NCBI RefSeq assembly: GCF_016808095.1
Contig: NC_068970.1
Location: forward strand, 27,510,501 to 27,574,500
From: Vigna angularis
Lineage: Eukaryota; Streptophyta; Magnoliopsida; Fabales; Fabaceae
Direction of reading: 5' to 3'
DNA length: 64,000 bases
Position 1 is the stretch's first letter. Each line of letters opens with the position of its first letter. The notes under the pieces are model-generated. The model searched no databases. It had not been told where the DNA came from and saw only the letters and a list, made by a program, of their open reading frames with translations. Shown piece by piece: positions 49,601-61,675 of the stretch. A program made the position numbers and the translations under genes.

Positions 49601-52600
49601 AAATATATGAAACGCTAACTTGAAACAATAAACTGTACCAACTCAGATGTCCAAAAATTAGAAATTAGTAGTCATTGGAATGATTTTTGAGTCTAGTTTC
49701 TAATAAAAAAAGAATCACATCATTTGGAGGTCGGTGGCAAAAGTTATCAGTAAAATAGCCAGCAAAGGTCAAAGTTGACAGCATGTTATCTCACCCAAGT
49801 TGCTCACCTCATAAACATTGTTTTTTTCCTCCATCATGGGGTGCCAAAACATCACTTCCCACCACTGAAACACAAGGAACAGCCTAAGACAAGTGCAAAA
49901 GTGCCTAAAAGTCACTTCTTTTTCCAATGGTGACCCATGTTCACCTGACTGAGTACCTGTGTTGGACTTCCTGGACAAATTCCAATTTTCTCTCGGGTAA
50001 TCGTTTACAGTGTCCTTGTAATCGATTACAGTGTCAAAAAAGGTGTAAACTTGATTTCCAAGGAATAATTTGAAAGGTCTTTGAGTCTAGATTCCAACAA
50101 AACAAGAATCAACTCATTTGGAATTCGGTGGAGAAAGATATGAACAAAAGAACAAGCAAAGGTGAGAGTTGGCAAAAATATATGAAACGCTAACTTGAAA
50201 CAATAAACTGTACCAACTCAGATGTCCAAAAATTAGAAATTAGTAGTCATTGGAATGATTTTTGAGTCTAGTTTCTAATAAAAAAAGAATCACATCATTT
50301 GGACGTCGGTGGGAAAAGTTATCAGTAAAATAGCCAGCAAAGGTCAAAGTTGACAGCATGTTATCTCACCCAAGTTGCTCACCTCATAAACATTGCTTTT
50401 TCCTCCATCATGGGGTGCCAAAACATCACTTCCCACCACTGAAACACAAGGAACAGCCTAAGACAAGTGCGAAAGTGCCTAAAAGTCACTTCTTTTTCCA
50501 ATGGTGACCCCTGTTCACCTGACTGAGTACCTGTGTTGGACTTTCTGTACAAATTTAAATTTTCTCTCGGGTAATCGTTTACAGTGTCCTTGTAATCGAT
50601 TACAGTGTCAAAAAAGGTGTAAACTTGATTTCCAAGGCATAATTTGAAAGGTCTTTGAGTCTAGATTCCAACAAAACAAGAATCAACTCATTTGGAGTTC
50701 GGTGGAGAAAGATATGAACAAAAGAACAAGCAAAGGTGAGAGTTGGCAAAAATATATGAAACGCTAACTTGAAACAATAAACTGTACCAACTCAGATGTC
50801 CAAAAATTACAAATTAGTAGTCATTGGAAAGATTTTTGAGTCTAGTTTCTAATAAAAAAAGAATCACATCATTTGGAGGTCGGTGGGAAAAGTTATCACT
50901 AAAATAGCCAGCAAAGGTCAAAGTTGATAGCATGTTATCTCACTCAAGTTGCTTACCTCATAAACATTGTTTTTTTCCTCCATCATGGGGTGCCAAAACA
51001 TCACTTCCCACCACTCAAACACAAGGAACAGCCTAAGACAAGTGCAAAAGTGCCTAAAAGTCACTTCTTTTTCCAATGGTGACCCCTGTTCACCTGACTG
51101 AGTACCTGTGTTGGACTTTCTGTACAAATTCCAATTTTCTCTCGGGTAATCGTTTACAGTGTCCTTGTAATCGATTACAGTGTCAAAAAAGGTGTAAACT
51201 TGATTTCCAAGGCATAATTTGAAAGGTCTTTGAGTCTAGATTCCAACAAAACAAGAATCAACTCATTTGGAGTTCGGTGGAGAAAGATATGAACAAAAGA
51301 ACAAGCAAAGGTAAGAGTTGGCAAAAATATATGAAACGCTAACTTGAAACAATAAACTGTACCAACTCAGATGTCCAAAAATTAGAAATTAGTAGTCATT
51401 GGAATGATTTTTGAGTCTAGTTTCTAATAAAAAAAGAATCACATCATTTGGAGGTCGGTGGCAAAAGTTATCAGTAAAATAGCCAGCAAAGGTCAAAGTT
51501 GACAGCATGTTATCTCACCCAAGTTGCTCACCTCATAAACATTGTTTTTTTCCTCCATCATGGGGTGCCAAAACATCACTTCCCACCACTGAAACACAAG
51601 GAACAGCCTAAGACAAGTGCAAAAGTGCCTAAAAGTCACTTCTTTTTCCAATGGTGACCCATGTTCACCTGACTGAGTACCTGTGTTGGACTTCCTGGAC
51701 AAATTCCAATTTTCTCTCGGGTAATCGTTTACAGTGTCCTTGTAATCGATTACAGTGTCAAAAAAGGTGTAAACTTGATTTCCAAGGCATAATTTGAAAG
51801 GTCTTTGAGTCTAGATTCCAACAAAACAAGAATCAACTCATTTGGAATTCGGTGGAGAAAGATATGAACAAAAGAACAAGCAAAGGTGAGAGTTGGCAAA
51901 AATATATGAAACGCTAACTTGAAACAATAAACTGTACCAACTCAGATGTCCAAAAATTAGAAATTAGTAGTCATTGGAATGATTTTTGAGTCTAGTTTCT
52001 AATAAAAAAAGAATCACATCATTTGGAGGTCGGTGGCAAAAGTTATCAGTAAAATAGCCAGCAAAGGTCAAAGTTGACAGCATGTTATCTCACCCAAGTT
52101 GCTCACCTCATAAACATTGTTTTTTTCCTCCATCATGGGGTGCCAAAACATCACTTCCCACCACTGAAACACAAGGAACAGCCTAAGACAAGTGCAAAAG
52201 TGCCTAAAAGTCACTTCTTTTTCCAATGGTGACCCATGTTCACCTGACTGAGTACCTGTGTTGGACTTCCTGGACAAATTCCAATTTTCTCTCGGGTAAT
52301 CGTTTACAGTGTCCTTGTAATCGATTACAGTGTCAAAAAAGGTGTAAACTTGATTTCCAAGGCATAATTTGAAAGGTCTTTGAGTCTAGATTCCAACAAA
52401 ACAAGAATCAACTCATTTGGAATTCGGTGGAGAAAGATATGAACAAAAGAACAAGCAAAGGTGAGAGTTGGCAAAAATATATGAAACGCTAACTTGAAAC
52501 AATAAACTGTACCAACTCAGATGTCCAAAAATTAGAAATTAGTAGTCATTGGAATGATTTTTGAGTCTAGTTTCTAATAAAAAAAGAATCACATCATTTG

Positions 52601-52915
52601 GACGTCGGTGGGAAAAGTTATCAGTAAAATAGCCAGCAAAGGTCAAAGTTGACAGCATGTTATCTCACCCAAGTTGCTCACCTCATAAACATTGCTTTTT
52701 CCTCCATCATGGGGTGCCAAAACATCACTTCCCACCACTGAAACACAAGGAACAGCCTAAGACAAGTGCGAAACTGCCTAAAAGTCACTTCTTTTTCCAA
52801 TGGTGACCCCTGTTCACCTGACTGAGTACCTGTGTTGGACTTTCTGTACAAATTTAAATTTTCTCTCGGGTAATCGTTTACAGTGTCCTTGTAATCGATT
52901 ACAGTGTCAAAAAAG
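46608..52915. repeat. higher-order repeat unit 2 (6308 bp)
   Basis: Second copy of the eleven-monomer unit. A further partial third unit (one monomer, about 52916-53440) follows with private changes near 53335-53360. Confidence 0.9.
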
Positions 52916-53370
52916 GTGTAAACTTGATTTCCAAGGCATAATTTGAAAGGTCTTTGAGTCTAGATTCCAACAAAACAAGAATCAACTCATTTGGAGTTCG
53001 GTGGAGAAAGATATGAACAAAAGAACAAGCAAAGGTGAGAGTTGGCAAAAATATATGAAACGCTAACTTGAAACAATAAACTGTACCAACTCAGATGTCC
53101 AAAAATTACAAATTAGTAGTCATTGGAAAGATTTTTGAGTCTAGTTTCTAATAAAAAAAGAATCACATCATTTGGAGGTCGGTGGGAAAAGTTATCAGTA
53201 AAATAGCCAGCAAAGGTCAAAGTTGACAGCATGTTATCTCACCCAAGTTGCTCACCTCATAAACATTGTTTTTTTCCTCCATCATGGGGTGCCAAAACAT
53301 CACTTCCCACCACTGAAACACAAGGAACAGCCTAAGGCAAGTGCAAAAGTGCCTAAAAGCCACTTCTTTT

Positions 53371-54150
53371 TCCAATGGTGACCCCTGTTCACCTGACTGA
53401 GTACCTGTGTTGGACTTTCTGTACAAATTCCAATTTTCTCTCGGGTAATCGTTTACAGGGTTGGTGTAAACGATTACCAGACCCTTTTTTCAACACTCTC
53501 ACTCATCCTTTGCACACCTTGCTCCTCCAACTGATGAGGGGTCACCCCACACTCCTTGGCCTCACATCACATCACCAACCACCCTATCCCAGCACTCAAA
53601 CACCTGGACCAGCCTCAGACAGGTGCAGAAGTGCCTAAAAGTCACCTTTTTTCCAATGGTGACCCCTGTTCACCTGACTGAGTACCTGTGTTGGACTTTC
53701 TGTACAAAATCCAATTTCCTCTCGGGTAATCGTTTACAGGGATGCTGTAAACGATTACCAGACCCTTTTTTGAACACCCTCATTCATCCCTTGCACACCT
53801 TGCTCCTCCAACTGATGAGGGGTCACCCCACACTCCTTGGCCTCACATCACATCACCAACCACCCTCTCCCACCACTGAAACACCTGGACTAGCCTCAGA
53901 CAGGTGCAGAATTGCATAAAAGTCACCTTTTTTTTTAATGGTGACCCCTGTTCACCTGATTGAGTATCTGTGTTGGACTTTCTGTACAAAATCCAATTTC
54001 CTCTCGGGTAATCGTTTACAGGGATGCTGTAAACGATTACCAGACCCTTTTTTCAACACCCTCACTCATCCCTTGCACACCTTGCTCCTCCAACTGATGA
54101 GGGGTCACCCCACACTCCTTGGCCTCACATCACATCACCCCCCACTCAAA
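53371..54150. repeat. right-border 284-bp repeats (three copies)
   Basis: Three units spaced about 284 bp share with the main monomer the ~160-bp part from CACTGAAACAC.. to TCTCTCGGGTAATCGTTTACA, but then switch to an unrelated ~120-bp segment (CAGACCCTTTTTT..CTCACATCACATCACC). Each has a perfect 14-bp hairpin, GGTAATCGTTTACA with its complement, at 53444-53478, 53725-53759 and 54007-54041, loop 7 bases. Confidence 0.92.
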
Positions 54151-54479
54151 TTGTCCTTCAAATGAACTGGTTTTGACATTCGTCACCCATGTTACCCAGA
54201 AAGACCACTCAAACACGAACATGTTACAAACAACCCTGCAACTTAGGAGACACAAAAAATGACCACATTCTGAAATCCACAAACCCACAACTCATAATAA
54301 CAATGGTATTGAATAAATAAAATATGAGACCAATTCAAAACGAAAACTCAAATTTTATTTCATTGAACTAAATCGGATACATTAAACATTGTTTTCTTAA
54401 TCTATTTACAATGATTACAATTATCATTACTTTCCAAATAACATTTTCCATCAACTAAATACACAGATCACTCATTTTT

Positions 54480-55040
54480 TTATTCTAAGCATTACGGTTC
54501 CGGTGTATGGAGTCCTAAGTGCTCTTCCCTTGTAACGCCTTCGTGATCCAACCCTAACATACGTCTTCAAAGGTTGTTCATTTCCGTCAATGTCAGTAGG
54601 GGATACAAAACCAGTGTTCACGGATGGTTCTGTACGAGGCACACTTTGTCGAACGTCATCTTTATTTTACCTTCTTGCCTTCTCTTCAGCCAATTGTGCC
54701 TCCAAACTTCCAACCCTCCTTTTAAGTTCTTCAATTAGAAATTCTTGTTCCTCTAAGGCACGCAATCAATGACCGATGCTCGTCTGTCAAGCGTTCGTTC
54801 AAAGTACATATATACTTTGTCGAAAAAGAGTGACGAACACTCAACTGCATAAACCAAAATAAAATCATCAAAACAACGAAACTCAATAACCCAAGAACCA
54901 CAACACAAGGATACCAACCCCAAACCTTAACCCAAACCAAATAAGCATGCTACGACATGCCCAAACCGAATAACCAAGCTACGACATGGAATGGAAAACC
55001 ACTTACCTTCGTCGTCGGACAATGGTCAACGAAACTTCCC
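54480..55040 (-). pseudogene. broken spliced gene in the right arm of the element
   Basis: On the minus strand an ATG at about 55042 opens MGSFVDHCPTTK and runs into a good donor (AAG then GTAAGTGG near 55006). A T-rich acceptor near 54845 (TTTATGCAG) leads to SVRHSFSTKYICTLNERLTD, a frameshift near 54765, then a coiled coil (LEEQEFLIEELKRRVGSLEA) ending in a stop at about 54673, and further in-frame sequence (VRVGSRRRYKGRALRTPYTG) to about 54485. It reads inward from the TIR. The arrangement resembles the leading part of Ulp1-type genes in some plant Mutator-like elements, but no protease domain is left, so this is only a guess. Confidence 0.45.
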
Positions 55041-55324
55041 ATTCCGCACGATAACAGGAGACGAAACTGGACGGAGACAACACCACGCACAGAGAACAAA
55101 GTGAAGCGGCACGAAACGTGACCTTCGACCTTTCAAGAGAACGGACCTTCGTTTCCAATGGAACAGAGAAAGGGCTATTTTCGGATTTTCACTAAAAATA
55201 AAGGTTACGGACTTCCGTTTCGTAGGTTTTAAAAAAATATTATTTTTAAAACAAACCAATCAAACAACGACACGTGGCGTTGTAAAAAAAGTGTTAAAAA
55301 TACGTTGTTGGAATATCGCGGTCC

Positions 55325-55333
55325 CTAAAAGAA
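55325..55333. repeat. right 9-bp target-site duplication
   Basis: CTAAAAGAA, identical to 39197-39205. Confidence 0.85.
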
Positions 55334-57715
55334 TCTCACAATTTCTACCCAGCCCCGTAGTATTTGTCATTCGAAATTTGCATTGGTTGTTAAAAAATGG
55401 GTAACCCGACTCAACCCATTCCGGCTCGGCTCGGTCATTTAGTGAGTTAACCCAACTCGACTCCCTTATTAGCAATCTGGTGAAAAAATTTGAATGTGTC
55501 CTAACCCACTACGGTTGGTGAGTTAAACATGTTAGCTCATTGACTCATTTAATTATAAGTTTTTTTTAAAAATAAAAAAATTATAATTTTTTTAATTCAA
55601 ATCTATATAAATGTTATACTAAAATGATGTTAAACTCCAAAAACAATTCAAAATAAATAAAAAAGTATCATATAATCCCAGCGTAATCCAAAAACATGTA
55701 CAAAAAGCGAACAAATAAATTTTTAATATTGATAATTTTTGATTATTTTTTCATTTATAATATTAGAGTCTTGAATAGATAAATTTATAATATTTTTTTT
55801 GAAACATCTTCTTCTTTGTCATCATCTACAATATAATAAAAAAAATGCTAACTAATAATATTGAAACACAAAATAATAAATAATTAAATTAAATTAACCC
55901 GGTGAGTCGGGTTCTAAGTGAGTCATGTTGAAAACTAACCCACATAAAAAAATTATATTTTTTTCAAACTCAATTCGGCTCAAATCCATGATAAACCGGG
56001 TTGACTCGCGAGTTACAATCTATTTTGACAGTATTAGTAGTTATGTTTACCTCGTTTGTAAACATGATGTTAATATTTGAGTTTTGTTGGTTTGAAACCA
56101 ACTATTTTCGTTATGAAATTATAAGTTTTTCAAATTTTGCAGGTTTAATTTCTCCTTTACGTCACCACTGATAGTAACAACCAAAAGAATTAGATATCTA
56201 AACAAATTTAATAGTTATAAAATTCTAATTTAAAATTAAAAAAAATAATTATTATAAAAATGAAAGATAGTACACTTGGTAGAGTTCTAATTATGTATTG
56301 ATAGTCATATGTTTGAATTTTACTGTATGTATAATATATTTTTGTTTTTTTTTTGTTTTATATGCAAGTTTTTACGTGCAACTGCGGTATTTATAATAAT
56401 TATGTATGAATATGTTGTTGTGTTTGTTAACTATAATTTTAAGTATTTTATAGGTCATATCATAAGAAAAAGTATATGTTCTGGGATGAAAATTGTTTTG
56501 GATATGAGAAATGTGAGATTTTAAAAGTTTTAATAATTAAGAAAATATATAAATGTGATTAATTATTTTAAATAAAAGATAAAATAGTTTGTTACTTTTA
56601 TTTAAAGGTTTATTTTATTTTCTAAAAAAATAAGTTTGGGAAAAAGTTATTAAATTAGAAAAATCATTATTTGATATTGTTATACATTTTAAAAGATATT
56701 AATGGATATTGTTATATAATAGATACATTTACAAATTAAAAGATATATTGGATATTATTACAAATTAAAAAATATCTTAAGATATTATTAGAATTAATTA
56801 GATAATAATAAAAAAATAAAATCTATTATTTAGAGACTTATAGTTAATTAGAATAAGAATAGGTTTAATATCTATTTTGATTCTTTTATTAGTTAGTTTT
56901 TTTGAAGGTAGTCCTCCTATTTTTGAGTTGTTCAAGATGATTATTCTGTTGTAAAAATTGTTCAATTTTGTTTTTTTTTTCTGACAGCTTTTAAAATGCT
57001 AACAAGTAATGTACATTTTAGCTAATATTTCAATGAGTTGAAATATTTTTGTAAGTGATTTTCTGGGAACAAAGTCACTATAATCTCACTCCCATATCTC
57101 CGTGCTTATGTGGTCCACGATTTATCATGTTTGGTTTTGACAATGTGTGTTGTCTTGCGGGTGCAGATTTAGAATGAAAGCTTATATATGTTGGATTTGT
57201 TGAGGATGAAACCTTTGAAAATCTTTCATCCTTTGTAAGCGTAAGATTGTATATATTTAACCTTCCTAAACCTCATTAGCACTAGGAGGGGCTTGTGCAT
57301 CAAGCAACCTTAAATATAATTAGGTTTTAAAGGATGTTATTTGAAAACCCAACCAAGGGAAGCTGATTCTGCTAGCTGCGCGAAGGCTCTATATGTTGGA
57401 ATAACAGGGGTATTGTTAAGCATTATGTCAATATTGCCAAAATTGATAACAAATTCTAGACTTCTTTAAATTTTTGTCTTTTAGTGCAAAAATGAAAGGA
57501 TGTACCTAAACCTTTGTTATTTCCATGAGAATTCATATAATATTATTATGTTGAAGGCTAACGATGAGTTCGTTTTGTTTTCATTTTCAGAAAAGAATGT
57601 TCAGCATTACATGGTAGTAGTTAATGCAGTTCTTTTCTTAGCTTGTTTGTGTTGTTGGCGTGAGAGGATAGTCCAGCTTTGCTTTATGAAAATTTAAGCC
57701 TATCCAACACATTAG

Positions 57716-57749
<34 letters not shown>

Positions 57750-57780
57750 ATTATTGTTGTTGTTATTAACTACCTTTTTG
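55334..57780. other. AT-rich intergenic DNA with repeat remnants
   Basis: No gene is recognised. About 55390-56020 has ends resembling each other in inverted form (GGGTAACCCGACTCAACCC against CGGGTTGACTCGCGAG), perhaps a MITE. Around 56870-56990 lies a single copy of a TIR-like GGTTTAATATCTATTTTG sequence. A TTA trinucleotide repeat occupies about 57714-57757. Confidence 0.45.
57714..57757. repeat. (ATT)n microsatellite
   Basis: About a dozen ATT/TTA triplets, slightly interrupted near the right end. Confidence 0.95.
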
Positions 57781-58560
57781 TTAGATATATAGCACTGAAC
57801 AATTGAGAAGGGAAGGGAGAGAAAATATCATGTGAGAATGAAGCATATAAAAGAAGTGTATGAAACTTTTAGTGCTATTGGTACAACAGGAATGGAGGGT
57901 GCCCTTGAGAAAATTATTTTTGGTCCACCGTGCAAATTCAAAAGGCACAGTATAATCTCTTGAAAATCTCCAACCAAACCAATCCACAATGTCCAATAAT
58001 GTCGATGTACTATTTTGGTCCCCGCATGATCACCATCAAACATGAACAACCTTCATGCCCTAGAGTGGCCTTACAATCCCTCTAGCCAAGGGCATCTCCT
58101 TTTTCAACTGGCTAATAAACCACCAACACATGGCTTTTCCACAGTCACACCTTGTGACTACTACGAGAAGCAATACGAAAGATCAACTAAGGAAGCCACG
58201 TTATTGCCTTTTGGAGTTCATTATGGTAATGTAAAATTTTGCACGAGACCGGTGGTAGATTTGTTTCTTCACTCTGAGCACTATATATGCAAGTTGTGAA
58301 TCCATTTTAGTATTATGTTTTTGAGTTTAAATTGTCAATGGTTGTTTGAGAAGTGAGACGGAAGGTCATAATGAAGCTAAACTTCGTACCATAGATCCAT
58401 GAGTAATCTTGAAAACGGGGACCATACACCTTGAAATCAATAATCTGGAATCCAAGACTTTGTTTTTTATTTTGAAAAGTTTATATATATGATATTATAC
58501 TATAGGACCATTGAATAGAGGTGATGATGAACTAAAATTACCATTAGTTGATAACATTTA
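57781..58560. other. unrecognised DNA with short frames
   Basis: Base composition is less AT-rich than around it, and short frames exist on both strands (for example 58042-58299 plus, 57781-57996 minus), but I recognise no family and the frames overlap. It may be a gene relic downstream of the P450. Confidence 0.3.
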
Positions 58561-58792
58561 TTATTGAAACAACTTACACACTCAGACTAATTAATTGTAC
58601 TTACTAAGCTATGCCACCATTTACAAATAGGATAAACATGATGTTACTTGGAAGAAAAGAGACCAATGTTTAGGTCCTCGCTTTAAAATAGGAGGTGAGG
58701 TTGTTTGGGTTAAGGAGGAGGAATCAATGGGTGGCAAGGAATTCCAAAAAGTTGAATATATATGATGAACAAAGGAAGCTTTTATGATATGA

Positions 58793-61502
58793 TCATCTTT
58801 GATTCCATTGGTTTCTCCAAAATCTTGTTGGTAGACCATACACAGGGACTGGGAATGGACTATATTGGATTCCGTTCTGATATCCCACAACCTCCCACCT
58901 GTCATCCAAATAATTCAACACTGTCACTACTAAGCACTCTCATCATCATCATAGTCCAGAGATTTAAGTAACAATGTAAACACCTTTTACCTATATTTTG
59001 TTACTAGATGATGAATCAAAATGAACATGTTCAATTTGGCAAGCTCATTTCCTGGACAAGAATGCACTCCATTGCCAAATGGCATGAAAGTATTGGGCTT
59101 TGGAGCAACCTGCACCCATATACAATTGAAATTAATATATCTTGAGAGAATATATTTGTTTGAGTGGTTGTAGAGAAATTTGTTTGCAGCATGTACCTCA
59201 AACCTTGATGGGTCAAAATTGTGAGGAGAAGGGTGGAATTCTGGATTATGATGGATGTTCCTGAACAGTGGCATGACTTTCCAACCCTTGGGTATAAGAT
59301 ATCCTTGACAATTGCAAGAAACAACATTTTAGCAATCACGTAGGAAATAGTAAAAGGTTTTGAGAATTAAAATCCCCATAAATGTACAGGTAAAAGAATA
59401 TTCTGTCTCAAGTTCTTACCTTTGTACACCACATCAACCACAGCTTCCCTAAAAGTAAATGAAATGATACTTGCCATCCTAAGGCTTTCCAAAATTACCT
59501 GCCAAGTTACACAAGATCCAAGTTTGCTTTCAGATCAAATCACGACAAGAAATTATTTTGCATCATGTTTTATATACCATACATACCCTCTGAGTAATTG
59601 GCATATTTCTGGTCTGACTCCATGTCAATGGCTTCTTCCCTTCATTAGCTTCATACACTGCCATTTGCTCTGCCTGCAAAACAGTTCCGTTGACTCATTA
59701 ATTAGCCTAACTTTTTAACACTTGTGGTGGCCTACATGGATTTGCAAAATCTTTTTGGGAGAAAACAACAAGTCTTACTTTTACTGCTTCAAGAAGTTTC
59801 TGGTCATCATGAAGATACTTGAGAATCCATGTTAGAACACTTGCTGTAGTATCCTGAGCTGCAAATAGTACCCCAATTACATTATCAGCAATTTGGTCAT
59901 CACTTGCCGTTTGTCCCTTTTCATCCTTGTAGTTCAGCAAGTGGCCTAACAGATCCTTATCCACCAATCTCTGCTCCTTTCTCTTTCTGATTATCTCACT
60001 TATAATCTCTCTGATTCTCCTCCTTGCCTTCAAATCATGTCAAAAAATATTCATCAGACAGAGAAAAAATGACACAGGATCTGATCCTAATAGTATCAAA
60101 TGATTTTCTCAGACCAGTAGTTGTAAAGAGAAGTAGTACTATCACACTGTTTAACACACTTTTCCTGATAAACTACTCAAATTTATAGATAAATACAAAA
60201 TAGTTTCTGAAACCCATTTAACAGGAAGAAAGATTTACGAAATGTTGTGATTTTTAACATATTTCTATCAACAACAAAAATCACGTTTAAAAGAGTATGT
60301 CAGTGGACCAATAAGTAGTCAGTCTGATCGTTACCGTACTTGGTCTTTTGAGGTAAAAAATTTAATGAAAAAACGTGATCGAGAGAAGGAGAGTAAAAAA
60401 AATTAATATAAAAAAGTATGTAAATATTTCTTACTAGTAACATGTAACATTTGTGAATGATAAATGCATCATTTAAAGCTTACCAAAAGTGCTTTTGAGT
60501 ATGCAGTTCCAGGTATCCTGTTTGGAAAAGAGTTGTACCCTTTCTCTACTATGCAGTAGTTTTCCTTAAGCTGGTCTCTATATTTGCGTTCCAAGTGTCC
60601 AAAGACAGAGAGGATGCCAATATTGAAAGAGAACTGCGAAGAAGAAAGAGTTAAGGTAAGACCTACAATAATGGAGGACCCAGTGAGAGGAAAATTAATA
60701 AGGAATCAACAAATGAAAACAAAACTCAACACCATGCAATAAAAGTATTGAATAAGACAAGATATAAACCGAAAGTAGACCCACTACTACTACTACAACA
60801 GCAAAATGAGGTTCACAAACTCGAAACACATCATATCAACCTTTTTCATTTCTTGGAAAGCGTTAATGAGTTGTCCAGCGGAAACCCACGATTCCAAGGA
60901 GGAAACAACCTCGGTTTCGATGTCTGGGATGAGTTTCCGAATGGTTTCAGGAGAAAGAGAGGTTTGCACCAGCTTCCTGATGCGAGTGTGGTATTCTCCT
61001 TGGTGAAAGAACAATGCAGAAGGGCCTATTAGCTTCTCTTTGCTTTTGGGGTATGTGGGCTTGAACAAGTGAGCATGAGTCACCAACACAAAACGTGCAG
61101 CCTCGGGGCTGGCCAACATCACGCATGGACAACCTAGTATGTGTGTCTTAAAGATTTCTCCATATCTGATTAATTAAGAAATTGTAAAACTAAGTTAGCA
61201 CTACCTCCACCATGTTCCTTCGTTTAAGCTCCATGCAAAAGAAAGCTTAAAAATGAAAAAAAGAAAAAATAATCATATATGATGAGGCCAATTAAGAACC
61301 TTTTTTGCTTAGATGCAAAGAAGATGTTAGGGTCCTGAGAATAGAGTTGAAGGGTCTCTCCTATGTAAGGCCAACCCATTGAACCAGGGGGAAGCTTCGG
61401 CTTAGGTATTTGTTGAGGTTTCTTCTGCTTCTTTATTAATGGATAAGAAAGAAGGGATGAGAAGAAAAAGAAAATGCATAAGAAAACCGCAATGATCTCC
61501 AT
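58793..61502 (-). CDS. CYP707A: cytochrome P450 CYP707A, abscisic acid 8'-hydroxylase
   Basis: CYP707A enzymes hydroxylate abscisic acid at C-8', starting its breakdown, on the endoplasmic reticulum with a P450 reductase. Exons by eye: 61300-61502, 60841-61165, 60484-60633, 59779-60027, 59587-59673, 59420-59498, 59197-59303, 58991-59109, 58793-58898; all GT..AG, 1425 bp, 474 residues, the usual family length. Visible: hydrophobic N-terminal anchor (IIAVFLCIFFFFSSLL), proline hinge (PKPKLPPGSMGWPYIGETLQ), I-helix FAAQDTTAS, K-helix ESLR, FDPSRFE, heme loop FMPFGNGVHSCPGNELAK with the Cys ligand, and the CYP707A-type tail YSPFPVPVYGLPTRFWR. The ATG at 61502 is chosen over one five codons upstream because the anchor follows it directly. 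The gene appears intact. Subfamily A1-A4 cannot be told by eye. Confidence 0.95.
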
Positions 61503-61522
61503 ACACACTACACACACACGTA

Positions 61523-61526
<4 letters not shown>

Positions 61527-61565
<39 letters not shown>
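61527..61565. repeat. (CT)n microsatellite in the P450 5' UTR
   Basis: About 39 bp of CT, i.e. GA repeats on the transcribed strand, between the TATA box and the ATG. GA repeats in plant leaders can bind BPC/GAGA-type proteins; a regulatory role here is inference. Confidence 0.85.
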
Positions 61566-61568
<3 letters not shown>

Positions 61569-61675
61569 TCACGCTATGGCTGGAAATGAGGAAATGTGAT
61601 GGGTGGAAGAAGAATAATGCGTTTGCTTTGAAGGGTTTTCAAGTCAATGAATGATCCGTTTGAGTTAAGCTTGGG

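Larger units (their letters stand above)
40268..53450. repeat. satellite array, ~574-bp monomers, ~23 copies
   Basis: Monomers of 568-575 bp follow head to tail. Landmarks recur at constant spacing, e.g. the block starting CAGCATGTTATCTCACCC at about 40612, 41186, 41754, 42322, 42897, 43472 and onward. Each monomer holds TCTCTCGGGTAATCGTTTAC followed by the self-complementary TGTAATCGATTACA. Two levels of higher-order repeat exist: a four-monomer unit of 2299 bp (42.3-44.6 kb repeated at 44.6-46.9 kb) and an eleven-monomer unit of 6308 bp (40.3-46.6 kb repeated at 46.6-52.9 kb). Minus-strand frames of 69 residues in nearly every monomer are by-products of high identity, not evidence for a gene family. 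Confidence 0.97.
39206..55324. mobile_element. 16.1-kb Mutator-like element carrying a satellite array
   Basis: The two ends are inverted repeats: ACAACGTATTTTTAACACT then a T-rich gap and ACAACGCCACGTGTC on the left (39224-39277) match the reverse complement on the right (about 55261-55307). Both TIRs start with G exactly 22 bases before the end of the first ACAACG. The nine bases outside, CTAAAAGAA, are identical on both sides (39197-39205 and 55325-55333), the target duplication length of Mutator-like elements. No transposase is visible. The left arm has a short ORF and the right arm a broken spliced gene; between them lies the large tandem array (about 40268-54150). It is unusually large for a non-autonomous Mutator-like element. 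Confidence 0.88.

Noticed and set aside
40601..53426. Family of ~69-residue minus-strand open frames repeated about 20 times
   Set aside because: They follow from near-identical monomers. The starts shift, some copies lose the frame through a short deletion, there is no promoter or family match, and frames on the other strand are equally open.
40268..53450. CRISPR array
   Set aside because: The units are ~574 bp tandem repeats without short unique spacers, in plant DNA; no cas genes.
58042..58299. 85-residue plus-strand frame as a gene
   Set aside because: No family recognised, no clear promoter or splice context, and overlapping frames on the other strand.
61500..61517. Upstream ATG of the P450 giving five extra residues
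   Set aside because: The extra residues (MCVVC) precede the hydrophobic anchor and are not typical of CYP707A; the downstream ATG is preferred, though not proven.
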